Below, piece after piece: positions 1-6,205 of a DNA stretch of 18,290 nt. Origin of the DNA: Paludibacteraceae bacterium (GTDB lineage: Bacteria > Bacteroidota > Bacteroidia > Bacteroidales > Paludibacteraceae); assembly GCA_947445425.1 (NCBI GenBank), contig CANFFA010000006.1, positions 1-18,290 of the forward strand, given 5' to 3'. Position 1 is the first letter of the stretch. Every line of letters begins with the position of its first letter. The position numbers and the translations under genes are program-made. The notes beneath the pieces are model-generated. The model made no database searches. It saw nothing but the letters and a program-made list of their open reading frames with translations, and was not told the origin of the DNA.

Positions 1-345
1 TCTCTCGATATTAAGCTCATACCTTAACCTTGTGTATTTTAGATCCGCTTTATTTCCCCAACCATCAGTGACTGTTCTCTCCACAAGCATTTCAACACAA
101 AACTCAATTTTCGAAGCATTCTGGTTCTCAGCATACTGAGTGAATTGTTCTATCGATTCACCCCTTTGTACTTTAAAAGCTTTTTTAAGATTGTCAGTTT
201 CAGCCAAATCTGCAATTAGTTTAAAAGCATCAAAAAGATTACTTTTACCCGATGCATTCGTCCCGGCAATAACAGTAAATGGGGTAAATTCCATTTCGAA
301 ATTATGAAATGATTTAAAACCGTTGATTTTGATGTAGGTTATCAT
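1..345 (-). CDS. AAA ATPase, N-terminal part (runs off the window)
   Basis: The first 115 codons are visible and the gene continues beyond position 1. The protein starts MITYIKINGFKSF, followed by a Walker A motif GTNASGKSN at about residues 28-36. The layout (beta strand, 'NGFKSF', 'VIAGTNASGKSNLFDAF') is that of SMC/RecF-like ATPases of the AAA_15/AAA_21/OLD group. Such proteins often occur in phage-defence loci, sometimes joined to a nuclease domain, but the C-terminal half that would decide this is missing. The ATG at 343-345 is the first start after a clear TAnnTTTG element at 394-401, so the gene probably has its own promoter rather than reading from the GIY-YIG gene 160 bp upstream. 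That it is an ATPase is well supported; its role is inferred only from position. Confidence 0.85.
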   Translation of the reverse strand, partial: MITYIKINGFKSFHNFEMEFTPFTVIAGTNASGKSNLFDAFKLIADLAETDNLKKAFKVQRGESIEQFTQYAENQNASKIEFCVEMLVERTVTDGWGNKADLKYTRLRYELNIER

Positions 346-393
346 ATTTTTGTCTTTTTTGAAAACGTGATTTATGCTGCTGTCAATGCTGCG

Positions 394-401
394 CAAAGGT
401 A
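394..401 (-). promoter_or_regulatory. Predicted -7 promoter element of the AAA ATPase gene
   Basis: On the minus strand the sequence reads TACCTTTG, a perfect match to the Bacteroidota -7 consensus TAnnTTTG. It lies about 50 bp before the ATG at 345. At the -33 position there is only TTTA rather than TTG. The start site would fall near 388. Confidence 0.5.
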
Positions 402-504
402 GTATTTCTTAATCAGCTATCGTAAAGGTCATATCGATTGATTGGTGAAAAAATAGCAGTATTATTGAATGAAAAAGTACCAGGCCTTTTGCAATTTTAT
501 GACG

Positions 505-1692
505 CTAAACAATCTCCTCCCTCTCCCCATCATACCGACACCCCACAATCTCCCCCGATAGAATCAACTGCACCGCTTGTTCAATAATATCCAGCGGAGC
601 GATGAACCATTCCCGTGGGGTGTGGCGATTGCCAAAAGAGTCGAATACATCGACATTTAGGCAAGAGCTGCCGAAAAAATTATGCAGCAGCAATTCCAGT
701 TTGTGCGTATTCATGTTGAAGCAATTGAAAGTCATCACAATGCGGACATCCGCCATCAGATAGGTGGGCTCCTGTGCTGCGTTTTTGATACGCTCTTCAA
801 CTGTAGTTGTCGAAAAGCCGATTTTGTAGAGGTGCTTGATGTCCCTTATTTCGGGTTTGTCGCTTTTCGATTTCAGGATGTAAATATAGCCCGCTTGTTG
901 ATCTTGGTCAGTGATGCCCGAAAAGTGCTGATGGAATTGGTCATTTGACGTGTCATTCCTTTCTGTTATTGCTTTTCCGTTGGCATATAGAATTTTCTCT
1001 ACTGAACGCTTTAGCATGTTCGATTCTGTTCCATTTTCGAAAATACACCTGGTCCGCCCATCTTCCCGCACCCTTGTTCCGTCGGATTTGTAATGTTCGT
1101 TTTGACTGATGTTGATTTTTTCGAGGTAGAACAGCACACCATTGTGTAGATAATAGGCACCTTCCTTTAGGTTGCCTTGCTTGAACTCTACGAAGCTTCG
1201 ACTCCCCTCCTTTAAGTCTTTGTGTACCGCCTTAAAATGGGATTCGTAATTATTAAAGTCGACACAAGGCTTTCTGCGGGCTACAAAGTCGGAACTTGCC
1301 CTTTCATCGGGACGTTGCACGTGGTTGAAGTCGAACAAGCCCATGTCATCATCAGATAAAAGTCCCAATAAATCATCCTCCCAAATGTCGTCCAATGAGT
1401 TGATCTCCTTGGTAGTTGTATTCAACAATCCAAATTGATCCAACTGCTTCAGCATCTCCATTTTTGAAACATCACTTCGTATCCCAACCAATCGGGATGC
1501 CAAGCCGTGTTCCTGTATGCCACCGCCCAATTGTGGTTCCCGTTGGTTTACTTTGTAAAAAGCATTTATTTCGGCAAAGGAGGTAAGTAGCCTTTCATCT
1601 GCATTACGGGCAGTGGCAATGGGGGCTTTTACCTCCAATAAACCAAAGGCATCGTCATTAAAAATATCCTGTAAGGTCATTTTAGCTGCCAT
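505..1692 (-). CDS. GIY-YIG / T5orf172-type nuclease-like protein (YeeC-like)
   Basis: The C-terminal third has a GIY-YIG fold of the T5orf172/MUG113 type: GYIYIL at about residues 268-273, LYKIGFS near 288-294, an arginine in VEERIKNA (about 301), HKLELLLHNFF, and EWF with the likely metal-binding Glu near 361. The N-terminal part contains INAFYKVNQREP, resembling the C-terminus of the helicase just upstream, and two acidic stretches (IFNDDAFGLL and IWEDDLLGLLSDDDMGLF). I chose the ATG at 1692 (MAAKMTLQ), which overlaps the helicase stop by 11 bp; the ATG at 1680, just after that stop, is equally possible. A longer frame from 1782 lies within helicase coding sequence and is unlikely. The overlap implies translational coupling. 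Probable role: DNA-cleaving or DNA-binding partner in a restriction-like system, by analogy with YeeC. Confidence 0.8.
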   Translation of the reverse strand: MAAKMTLQDIFNDDAFGLLEVKAPIATARNADERLLTSFAEINAFYKVNQREPQLGGGIQEHGLASRLVGIRSDVSKMEMLKQLDQFGLLNTTTKEINSLDDIWEDDLLGLLSDDDMGLFDFNHVQRPDERASSDFVARRKPCVDFNNYESHFKAVHKDLKEGSRSFVEFKQGNLKEGAYYLHNGVLFYLEKINISQNEHYKSDGTRVREDGRTRCIFENGTESNMLKRSVEKILYANGKAITERNDTSNDQFHQHFSGITDQDQQAGYIYILKSKSDKPEIRDIKHLYKIGFSTTTVEERIKNAAQEPTYLMADVRIVMTFNCFNMNTHKLELLLHNFFGSSCLNVDVFDSFGNRHTPREWFIAPLDIIEQAVQLILSGEIVGCRYDGEREEIV

Positions 1693-3817
1693 ATTGTTGC
1701 TTGCGTTTTTTGTCCTTGATATAAATGAGTACTTCCGCCATCCGTCTTTCCAATGAGTCGGGTGCACTGATATTCGGTTCACGGTTGAAAGTGGCGTAGA
1801 AATTCTTAATTTTTGGCCACATTAGGATGGCTTCTTCTTCGCTCACCTGAATGCGGGTGGCTTCAATTACATCTTGTATGACTTTCAATACTTGAGTGGT
1901 CACTGACTTGGAAAGAATCTCATAAGCCCGTTGGAAAGGGTTCACTTGGTCAATCAGATCAATGTGCAATTCATCAATATTTACAAATTGCCCAGCCATT
2001 CGTATAAAGCGTTGGTCAGCTTGTGGTTCATCACCTCCCGATTCTTTGTTCTGGGTGGAGATGGTCATTTTACTGAATGAATCGGCTTCACTATCGGTTA
2101 GGTCTGGATAGATGGTTTTTACCACTTTGGGTACTAATAGATTATTGATATCCTCCTTGGACATGTTTTCAGCTATTGCTTTTTTGATGCTTTCATCGTT
2201 TTCAATGGCCTTTTTCAAATCCTTGATATTGATATAGGTCGAATTTTTCATTACCGAATCCAACACCACATATTGCCTAACCTCTTCGGTTTCTTCTTCG
2301 GTCAGGTTGGGGTATTTCTTTTGGATGATTTGTGGTATCAGGACTTTGTTGATGACCTCTGGATCTATGTTTCCGGGAATTGCTTTGAGGATACTATCAT
2401 CTTTCAAAATGGTTGCTTTCAAATCGTTAATATCCGATTCTATGATGTCCTTTACCCGTTTTGAACTCGGTTTTTTATATCCCCGTACCAATATCTCGCC
2501 CGCTGTTGGTTGCTCATCGTCTGAAAGTCGGACTTTGAACTTGAAATTGGGTGCCAATACCTGTTCCATCAAAAGCGATGCGGTAATGGCTTTGAGCATA
2601 TTGTTCACCGCAAACTTCACATCGTCATTGGTGGCATCGGGTTGTGCAATCAGGTTGGTGAATTGTGCGTGGGTTTTGTTGTTGCTATCACGGGTACAAC
2701 GGCCAATAATCTGCACAATTTCGGTCAGAGAGCCACGATAACCTACCGTGAGGGCATATTCGCACCAAGGCCAGTCAAAACCCTCTTTTGCCATCCCCAA
2801 GGCAATGATCAAATCCATGTCATCGGCCGATTTCATGTCCCGTAAATAGGTCGCTATCATCTCCCTGTCATTGGGATTGTCGTTGACCAAATCTGCCACC
2901 TTGATTGTTTTGCCGTCGGTATGTCTTTTTAGGTAAATCACCTTCGTTTCGGAATCCACTTTTATCACATCACCAATGGAGTCTAAAATAAAATTGACTT
3001 CATCGTATTTGTTTTTCAAAGACTCTCCCGAATTGACATTCGGGATGTGCAAAATCGTCTTTTTGTCCGTATCCAACACCTCTAATATGGCTTCGGTATA
3101 TCTTCCTTGATAGAAATTATAGCCAATTCCCAAGGATTTGAGATAGGAATAGCCATTCAACTGCTCATAGTAGGTATAGGTCACATTGGTGAATTTCTCT
3201 TCGTCTTTGGGCAAAAGTACCGGAACGCTGTCACCACGAAAATAGGATCCGGTCATGGCAACAATGTGGGCGGTTGATTTTTCCATCAGTAAACGGAGCA
3301 ATTCTCCTAATTTGCTGTCACCAGCTGCCGAAACATGGTGAAACTCGTCAATGGCCAAAAGCGTGGAGTTGAATGCCGCTTCGTCCAATTCTTCAAAAGC
3401 AAAACGGAGGGTGGCATGGGTGCAAATCAAAATCTTCTCATCACTGACCATAAAATTGCGAAAAGCTTCGACTTTACCTTTGCTGCCGTCATTGCCAGGC
3501 GTACAGAGGTTATAATTGTCGTTGAGTTCCCAATTGGTATGAAAGCCATGCTGCTTGAGGTCTGTAGCCCTGAACGAACCGCCAATGGATTTTTCGGGTA
3601 CGGCAACAATCACTTTTTTCAAGCCTTGGTGTACCAACTTGTCCAATGCCACGAACATCAACGCACGTGATTTTCCAGAAGCGGGTGGTGCTTTCAACAA
3701 CAGGTATTGTGCATCACGGGCCTGATAGGCTTTTTCCTGCATATCGCGCATTCCCATAGCGTTGGTTTGGGAGCTTTGCCCTGTTTGGGCGTAGGTAACA
3801 TGGACTAAATCGGGCAT
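1682..3817 (-). CDS. SF2 DExH-type helicase (YeeB-like)
   Basis: This 711-residue protein shows superfamily 2 helicase motifs in order: Walker A APPASGKS (43-50), DExH box AIDEFHHV (155-162), motif III TGSYFRGD (189-196), motif V GMAKEGFDWP (341-350) and motif VI QIIGRCTRDS (369-378). This is the arrangement of restriction-type translocases related to type I HsdR and type III Res, with no nuclease motif visible in the protein itself. Residues 464-586 contain a tandem duplication (two units of about 55 residues, each with 'INxxLxPxxxxxxYPxLT'). The extreme C-terminus (IKNFYATFNREP...LERRMAEVLIYI) resembles the N-terminus of the next gene. The size and the methyltransferase/helicase/GIY-YIG order match Bacillus YeeB. 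Expression probably comes from a promoter at 3900-3907. It likely couples ATP hydrolysis to DNA translocation for the GIY-YIG partner; this role is inferred. Confidence 0.9.
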   Translation of the reverse strand: MPDLVHVTYAQTGQSSQTNAMGMRDMQEKAYQARDAQYLLLKAPPASGKSRALMFVALDKLVHQGLKKVIVAVPEKSIGGSFRATDLKQHGFHTNWELNDNYNLCTPGNDGSKGKVEAFRNFMVSDEKILICTHATLRFAFEELDEAAFNSTLLAIDEFHHVSAAGDSKLGELLRLLMEKSTAHIVAMTGSYFRGDSVPVLLPKDEEKFTNVTYTYYEQLNGYSYLKSLGIGYNFYQGRYTEAILEVLDTDKKTILHIPNVNSGESLKNKYDEVNFILDSIGDVIKVDSETKVIYLKRHTDGKTIKVADLVNDNPNDREMIATYLRDMKSADDMDLIIALGMAKEGFDWPWCEYALTVGYRGSLTEIVQIIGRCTRDSNNKTHAQFTNLIAQPDATNDDVKFAVNNMLKAITASLLMEQVLAPNFKFKVRLSDDEQPTAGEILVRGYKKPSSKRVKDIIESDINDLKATILKDDSILKAIPGNIDPEVINKVLIPQIIQKKYPNLTEEETEEVRQYVVLDSVMKNSTYINIKDLKKAIENDESIKKAIAENMSKEDINNLLVPKVVKTIYPDLTDSEADSFSKMTISTQNKESGGDEPQADQRFIRMAGQFVNIDELHIDLIDQVNPFQRAYEILSKSVTTQVLKVIQDVIEATRIQVSEEEAILMWPKIKNFYATFNREPNISAPDSLERRMAEVLIYIKDKKRKQQYGS

Positions 3818-3860
3818 AATATTGTAGTGATTAGTGATGGACGGTTAATGATAAATAGCG

Positions 3861-3893
3861 ATTTGCTTTTCATTTGCTTTTCATTTGCTTTCG
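3861..3893. repeat. Three direct 11-bp repeats in the helicase leader
   Basis: Units of ATTTGCTTTTC start at 3861, 3872 and 3883; the third differs at its end. The spacing is exactly 11 bp, about one helical turn, so all units face the same side of the DNA. They lie just downstream of the predicted helicase -7 element at 3900-3907 and would form part of the mRNA leader. A second cluster lies on the other side of that promoter. Confidence 0.85.
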
Positions 3894-3899
3894 GAAAAA

Positions 3900-3907
3900 C
3901 AAAGCTA
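3900..3907 (-). promoter_or_regulatory. Predicted -7 element of the helicase / GIY-YIG genes
   Basis: The minus strand reads TAGCTTTG, a perfect TAnnTTTG match, 83 bp before the helicase ATG. No TTG is visible at the expected -33 spacing. Direct repeats on both sides suggest that the promoter is controlled by a protein that binds them. Confidence 0.5.
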
Positions 3908-3935
3908 TATATATGGCAGTAAAGTATTTATGAAA

Positions 3936-3968
3936 ATTGCTTTCGTATTTGCTTTTCATTTGCTTTTT
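3936..3968. repeat. Second cluster of 11-bp repeats, between divergent promoters
   Basis: Units starting at about 3936 (ATTGCTTTCGT), 3947 (ATTTGCTTTTC) and 3958 (ATTTGCTTTTT) repeat the motif of the cluster at 3861-3893 at the same 11-bp spacing and in the same orientation. They lie upstream of the minus-strand helicase promoter and also upstream of the plus-strand promoter at 3997-4027. They could therefore be operators shared by both transcripts. Confidence 0.8.
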
Positions 3969-3996
3969 TTTAACTAGAAAGTATTCAATAAAGATA

Positions 3997-4027
3997 TTGA
4001 GTTGTTTTTTTAATTTTTATATCTTTG
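3997..4027 (+). promoter_or_regulatory. Predicted promoter of a small RNA (TTG, 20 bp, TATCTTTG)
   Basis: TTG at 3997-3999 is followed after 20 bp by TATCTTTG at 4020-4027. This matches the Bacteroidota promoter in both elements and in spacing. It points away from the helicase gene towards a terminator-like hairpin about 45 bp downstream, with no open reading frame between them. Confidence 0.6.
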
Positions 4028-4032
4028 TGCTT

Positions 4033-4092
4033 TAGAAAATTAGGATTGGGGTGTCCCCGATTGGATAAGGGTTGCTTCGGCAACTCTTTTTT
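4033..4092 (+). ncRNA. Candidate small RNA of about 60 nt
   Basis: A transcript from the promoter at 3997-4027 would start near 4033. It contains a short hairpin GGGG-TGT-CCCC (4048-4058) and ends in an intrinsic terminator: GGGTTGC-TTCG-GCAACTC (4069-4086) followed by a run of T residues. No start codon with a useful frame lies inside. Because the strand is opposite to every flanking gene, the terminator cannot serve them. I do not recognise an Rfam family. It could be a regulatory RNA of the locus, an antisense RNA to a readthrough transcript from the YhcG gene, or a remnant of another element. The ends are estimates. Confidence 0.5.
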
Positions 4093-4093
4093 T
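4069..4093 (+). terminator. Intrinsic terminator of the candidate small RNA
   Basis: A seven-pair stem (one G-U pair) closes a stable TTCG tetraloop and is followed directly by a seven-T run at 4087-4093. This is a good rho-independent terminator on the plus strand. Confidence 0.75.
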
Positions 4094-4095
4094 GT

Positions 4096-4122
4096 AATTG
4101 GGCAACAGCCTGTTGCCCAATT
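4096..4122. repeat. 27-bp palindrome, CAACAGnCTGTTG family, intergenic copy
   Basis: Perfect 13-bp arms (AATTGGGCAACAG and its complement) flank a single central base. The sequence is almost identical to the palindrome at 5101-5129 inside the YhcG-like gene, and the core CAACAGnCTGTTG is shared with two more copies there. This one is non-coding and lies directly after the T-run of the small-RNA terminator. Confidence 0.9.
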
Positions 4123-4151
4123 GCAGATTGCAGGTCTATTTTATATTTGTT

Positions 4152-4212
4152 TTCGTCTAAGTAATGTCTAAAAGTTCGTCTAAACAATGTCTAAATTTTG
4201 AGTTTAGACATT
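4152..4212. repeat. Two tandem 23-bp repeats plus an inverted partner
   Basis: Two units beginning TTCGTCTAA lie at 4152-4174 and 4175-4197. The inner motif AATGTCTAAA (4186-4195) pairs with TTTAGACATT (4203-4212) to form a 10-bp hairpin. TTCGTCTAAA occurs again at 4351-4360 over the last codons of the YhcG-like gene. No T-run follows on either strand, so the hairpin is not an obvious terminator. Together with the features above, this accounts for the 530-bp gap between 3818 and 4347; I see no gene there. Confidence 0.75.
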
Positions 4213-4347
4213 CACCGTATCAGACTTTTCCGAATTCAAATTAAATAAAATATATCTGACAATCAAGCACATAAAACTATTTTTCGCTTTGTAATTAAAT
4301 AGAAATAGCTTCTGTTAATGAGGACAGAATAATAGTGAACTGAAAAA

Positions 4348-5484
4348 TTATTCGTCTAAAGTATTTAAATCCTGCTCAATCTCTTCAATGGTTGGCAAAC
4401 TAGTTTTCAATTCATCAGGAAGTATTTCTGTCAATTGAAATTCACTTATTCCCATTGGTTTATTGATGTCTCGCAAAGCAAATTCCGTTTCGAAATTGTT
4501 TTTATCACGACACATGATAATGCCTATGGTTGGATTATCTTCATCTGATTTCACGAGGCTGTCTACTGCCGACAAATAAAAATTGAGTTTGCCCGCATAT
4601 TCGGGAACAAACTTTGTATTTTTAAGTTCTATCACCACATAGCAACGCAATTTGACATGATAAAAAAGCAGGTCGATATAATAATCCGTTTCGCCGACCA
4701 ATAGGTGATATTGTCTGCCAATAAAAGCAAAACCTTTGCCCAGTTCGAGGAGAAATTTTGTGATGTGACTTGTTAATTGCAGTTCAATGTCCTTTTCATG
4801 AAAAGGCTTTGTCATGGTCATAAAGTCAAAGACATAAGGATCTTTCAGCGTTTGAGTGGCCAAATCAGACTGTGGCTCAGGCAGTGTATGCTGGAAATTT
4901 GTAATGGCTTTTCCTTGACGCTCATACAATTTTGATTTTATCTGCAATGCCAAAACTTCACGACTCCAACCGTTTTCAATGGTTTGTTGGTTATAGAAAT
5001 GGGCTTCATCTAGTGACTTTGCTTTGGTGAAAATATGAATATTGTGACCCCACGGTATTTGGTCAACAGCCTGTTGACCAATTGCTTTTATTCCGTTGCC
5101 TAATTGGGCAACAGACTGTTGCCCAATTACAGTTGAATGTGCTGTATCTTCCTGAATATCTTTAGCTTGTTTCAATTCTGCAACAGGCTGTTGCAGAATT
5201 GAGGGGGCGTAGAATTGATAAAATTGACGACACAAAGCCAAATTACGATAGGAAAAACCCGACATACCTGGAAATTCAGATTGCAGGTCACCAGATAGCT
5301 TTTCCAAAAATTTTGAGCCATATTGTGTTTGTTTTTCTACAATCATTTTGCCTAAATCCCAATAAAACCCAATAAGGACAGAGTTAACAGTAGTTGCTGC
5401 TTTCAACTGCACTGAACGCACCTTTGCTTTTAAATCTTTGAGCCAATCTTTATACTCTTGGTCTATCTTGTTGACTGTTTTCAT
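4348..5484 (-). CDS. DUF1016 / YhcG-family PDDEXK nuclease-like protein
   Basis: The N-terminal half has the features of the DUF1016 N-terminal domain (GFYWDLGKMIVEKQ near residue 40, FSYRNLALCRQFYQFY near 77-92, IPWGHN at 143-148). The C-terminal half holds a PDDEXK core: GETDYYIDLLFYH with Asp at about 271 and VVIELKNTKF with Glu286-x-Lys288. Family members are predicted nucleases often found beside restriction systems. At 378 residues the length is normal. Between the conserved 'RQFYQFY' and 'IPWGHN' is a variable linker (93-142) containing three copies of I-x-Q-Q-x-V-x-x-L/I, each encoded by a near-perfect DNA palindrome. The ATG at 5484 gives the typical family start. No promoter is visible directly upstream, so it is probably co-transcribed from the methyltransferase side. 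Confidence 0.88.
   Translation of the reverse strand: MKTVNKIDQEYKDWLKDLKAKVRSVQLKAATTVNSVLIGFYWDLGKMIVEKQTQYGSKFLEKLSGDLQSEFPGMSGFSYRNLALCRQFYQFYAPSILQQPVAELKQAKDIQEDTAHSTVIGQQSVAQLGNGIKAIGQQAVDQIPWGHNIHIFTKAKSLDEAHFYNQQTIENGWSREVLALQIKSKLYERQGKAITNFQHTLPEPQSDLATQTLKDPYVFDFMTMTKPFHEKDIELQLTSHITKFLLELGKGFAFIGRQYHLLVGETDYYIDLLFYHVKLRCYVVIELKNTKFVPEYAGKLNFYLSAVDSLVKSDEDNPTIGIIMCRDKNNFETEFALRDINKPMGISEFQLTEILPDELKTSLPTIEEIEQDLNTLDE
5059..5081. repeat. 23-bp palindrome inside the YhcG-like gene (copy 3)
   Basis: TTGGTCAACAG and its complement flank one base. It encodes IGQQAVDQI just before the conserved IPWGHN motif. Its centre is 45 bp (15 codons) from the centre of the copy at 5101-5129. Confidence 0.9.
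5101..5129. repeat. 29-bp palindrome inside the YhcG-like gene (copy 2)
   Basis: Perfect 14-bp arms around one base. It encodes VIGQQSVAQL and is the closest match to the intergenic palindrome at 4096-4122. Its centre is 72 bp (24 codons) from the copy at 5172-5202. Confidence 0.92.
5172..5202. repeat. 31-bp palindrome inside the YhcG-like gene (copy 1)
   Basis: Perfect 15-bp arms around one base, with the core CAACAGnCTGTTG. It encodes SILQQPVAEL in the variable linker. The outer arm sequence differs from copy 2 (TCTGC instead of TGGGC), with the differences matched on both arms. Confidence 0.92.
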
Positions 5485-5536
5485 TTTTTATTGTTAAATA
5501 AGTGTTTTCCCTTTAAATATTCGTCACCTGCCCATT

Positions 5537-5568
5537 GTCTGAACCATGATTAAGCTGATTATATGATT
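5537..5568. repeat. Left inverted repeat bracketing the GxxExxY gene
   Basis: The motif TGAACCnTGATTAAGCTGAT continues as TAnATGATT and matches the reverse complement of 6170-6202 apart from a few bases. The pair encloses the GxxExxY gene. The end of this arm overlaps GATTAAACTGAT at 5565-5576, which pairs perfectly with 5616-5627 to form a local hairpin. Confidence 0.75.
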
Positions 5569-5590
5569 AAACTGATAATGAGCTTTGACA

Positions 5591-5642
5591 TTTTTTAATC
5601 ATAGAAAATCATATCATCAGTTTAATCAGCGGCTAAGACATT
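5591..5642. repeat. AT-rich repeat unit A, at the 3' end of the GxxExxY gene
   Basis: The unit reads TTTTTTAATCATAGAAAATC, then AT(C/A)ATCAG, TTAATCAG, a GG and AAGACATTTT. It recurs at about 6105-6156 (unit B) and, shorter, at 6155-6205 (unit C) with few mismatches. Unit A supplies the last codons and stop (K-M-S-stop) of the GxxExxY gene. Confidence 0.85.
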
Positions 5643-6031
5643 TTATACTTGGAATTTATCAATCGTTTGAATTCTAAGCTTTTAGAACCGAAGTTTATCA
5701 ACAATCCTATTTCCAAATTATAAGCCTCCAGATAGTTGATGGCCTGTGCCAAATGCACGTCTTCCAACTTTATGACCGCTTTGATTTCCAATGAAATAAC
5801 AGCTTCAATTAGAAAGTCGACTCTCCGTGTACCGATTCGCTCATTTTTGTAGAAAATAGGCATCACATGTTCTCTGCTGAAGTTTAGCCCCTGTAATGCC
5901 AGCTCTTTGGCCAATGCTCTTTGGTAAATCACTTCCTGAAAACCATTTCCTAAAATTTTATGCACCTCCATGGTGCTGCCAATGATTTTACCTGTTAAAT
6001 CAGAGTATTTATATTTTTCATTTGTTATCAT
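5633..6031 (-). CDS. GxxExxY family protein (PDDEXK-like)
   Basis: This 132-residue protein has the family-defining GFQEVIY motif (30-36) after 'VHKILGNG', and a PDDEXK-type core: RRVDFLIE with Asp72, then LEIKAV with Glu82-x-Lys84, and a helix HLAQAINYL. GxxExxY proteins are small predicted nuclease-fold proteins, often in many copies in environmental Bacteroidota; their role is not established. The gene sits between the methyltransferase and YhcG-like genes but is separated from each by AT-rich repeats, and copies of one repeat lie on both sides. Its own stop codon lies within repeat unit A. No promoter is visible in the gap upstream. The start at 6031 fits the family length. Confidence 0.88.
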   Translation of the reverse strand: MITNEKYKYSDLTGKIIGSTMEVHKILGNGFQEVIYQRALAKELALQGLNFSREHVMPIFYKNERIGTRRVDFLIEAVISLEIKAVIKLEDVHLAQAINYLEAYNLEIGLLINFGSKSLEFKRLINSKYKMS

Positions 6032-6032
6032 A

Positions 6033-6205
6033 TCTGGACCGTTGATTAAGTACCGTTGATTAAATTGATTATATGATTAAACTGATTATACATCAGGTTA
6101 TTGCTTTTTAATCATAGAAAATCATATAATCAGCTGAATCAGTGGTCAAGACATTTTTTAATCATAGAAAATCATTTAATCAGCTTAATCAAGGTTCAAG
6201 ACTTT
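6033..6205. repeat. AT-rich repeat block with tandem units B and C
   Basis: From 6044 GATTAA repeats occur (GATTATATGATTAAACTGAT at 6067-6086, identical to 5557-5576). Unit B (6105-6156) and unit C (6155-6205) then follow in tandem; both match unit A at 5591-5642. Unit C supplies the last residues and the TGA stop of the methyltransferase gene. Segment 6170-6202 is the inverted partner of 5537-5568. The block fills the 164-bp gap between the methyltransferase and GxxExxY genes. Confidence 0.8.

Noticed and set aside
682..948. Plus-strand frame of 88 codons
   Set aside because: It lies antisense within the GIY-YIG gene and shows no family features or promoter.
1693..1782. Longer N-terminus of the GIY-YIG protein
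   Set aside because: The extra 30 codons lie entirely within the helicase gene; starts at 1692 or 1680 fit translational coupling better.
2273..2845. Three overlapping plus-strand frames (63, 144 and 67 codons)
   Set aside because: All are antisense to the helicase, whose motifs and tandem repeats are intact across the region.
3335..3670. Plus-strand frame of 111 codons
   Set aside because: It is antisense to the helicase motor domain, with no supporting features.
3861..4212. CRISPR array or replication origin
   Set aside because: The repeats are 11 or 23 bp with no unique spacers, and no cas or replication-initiator gene is present.
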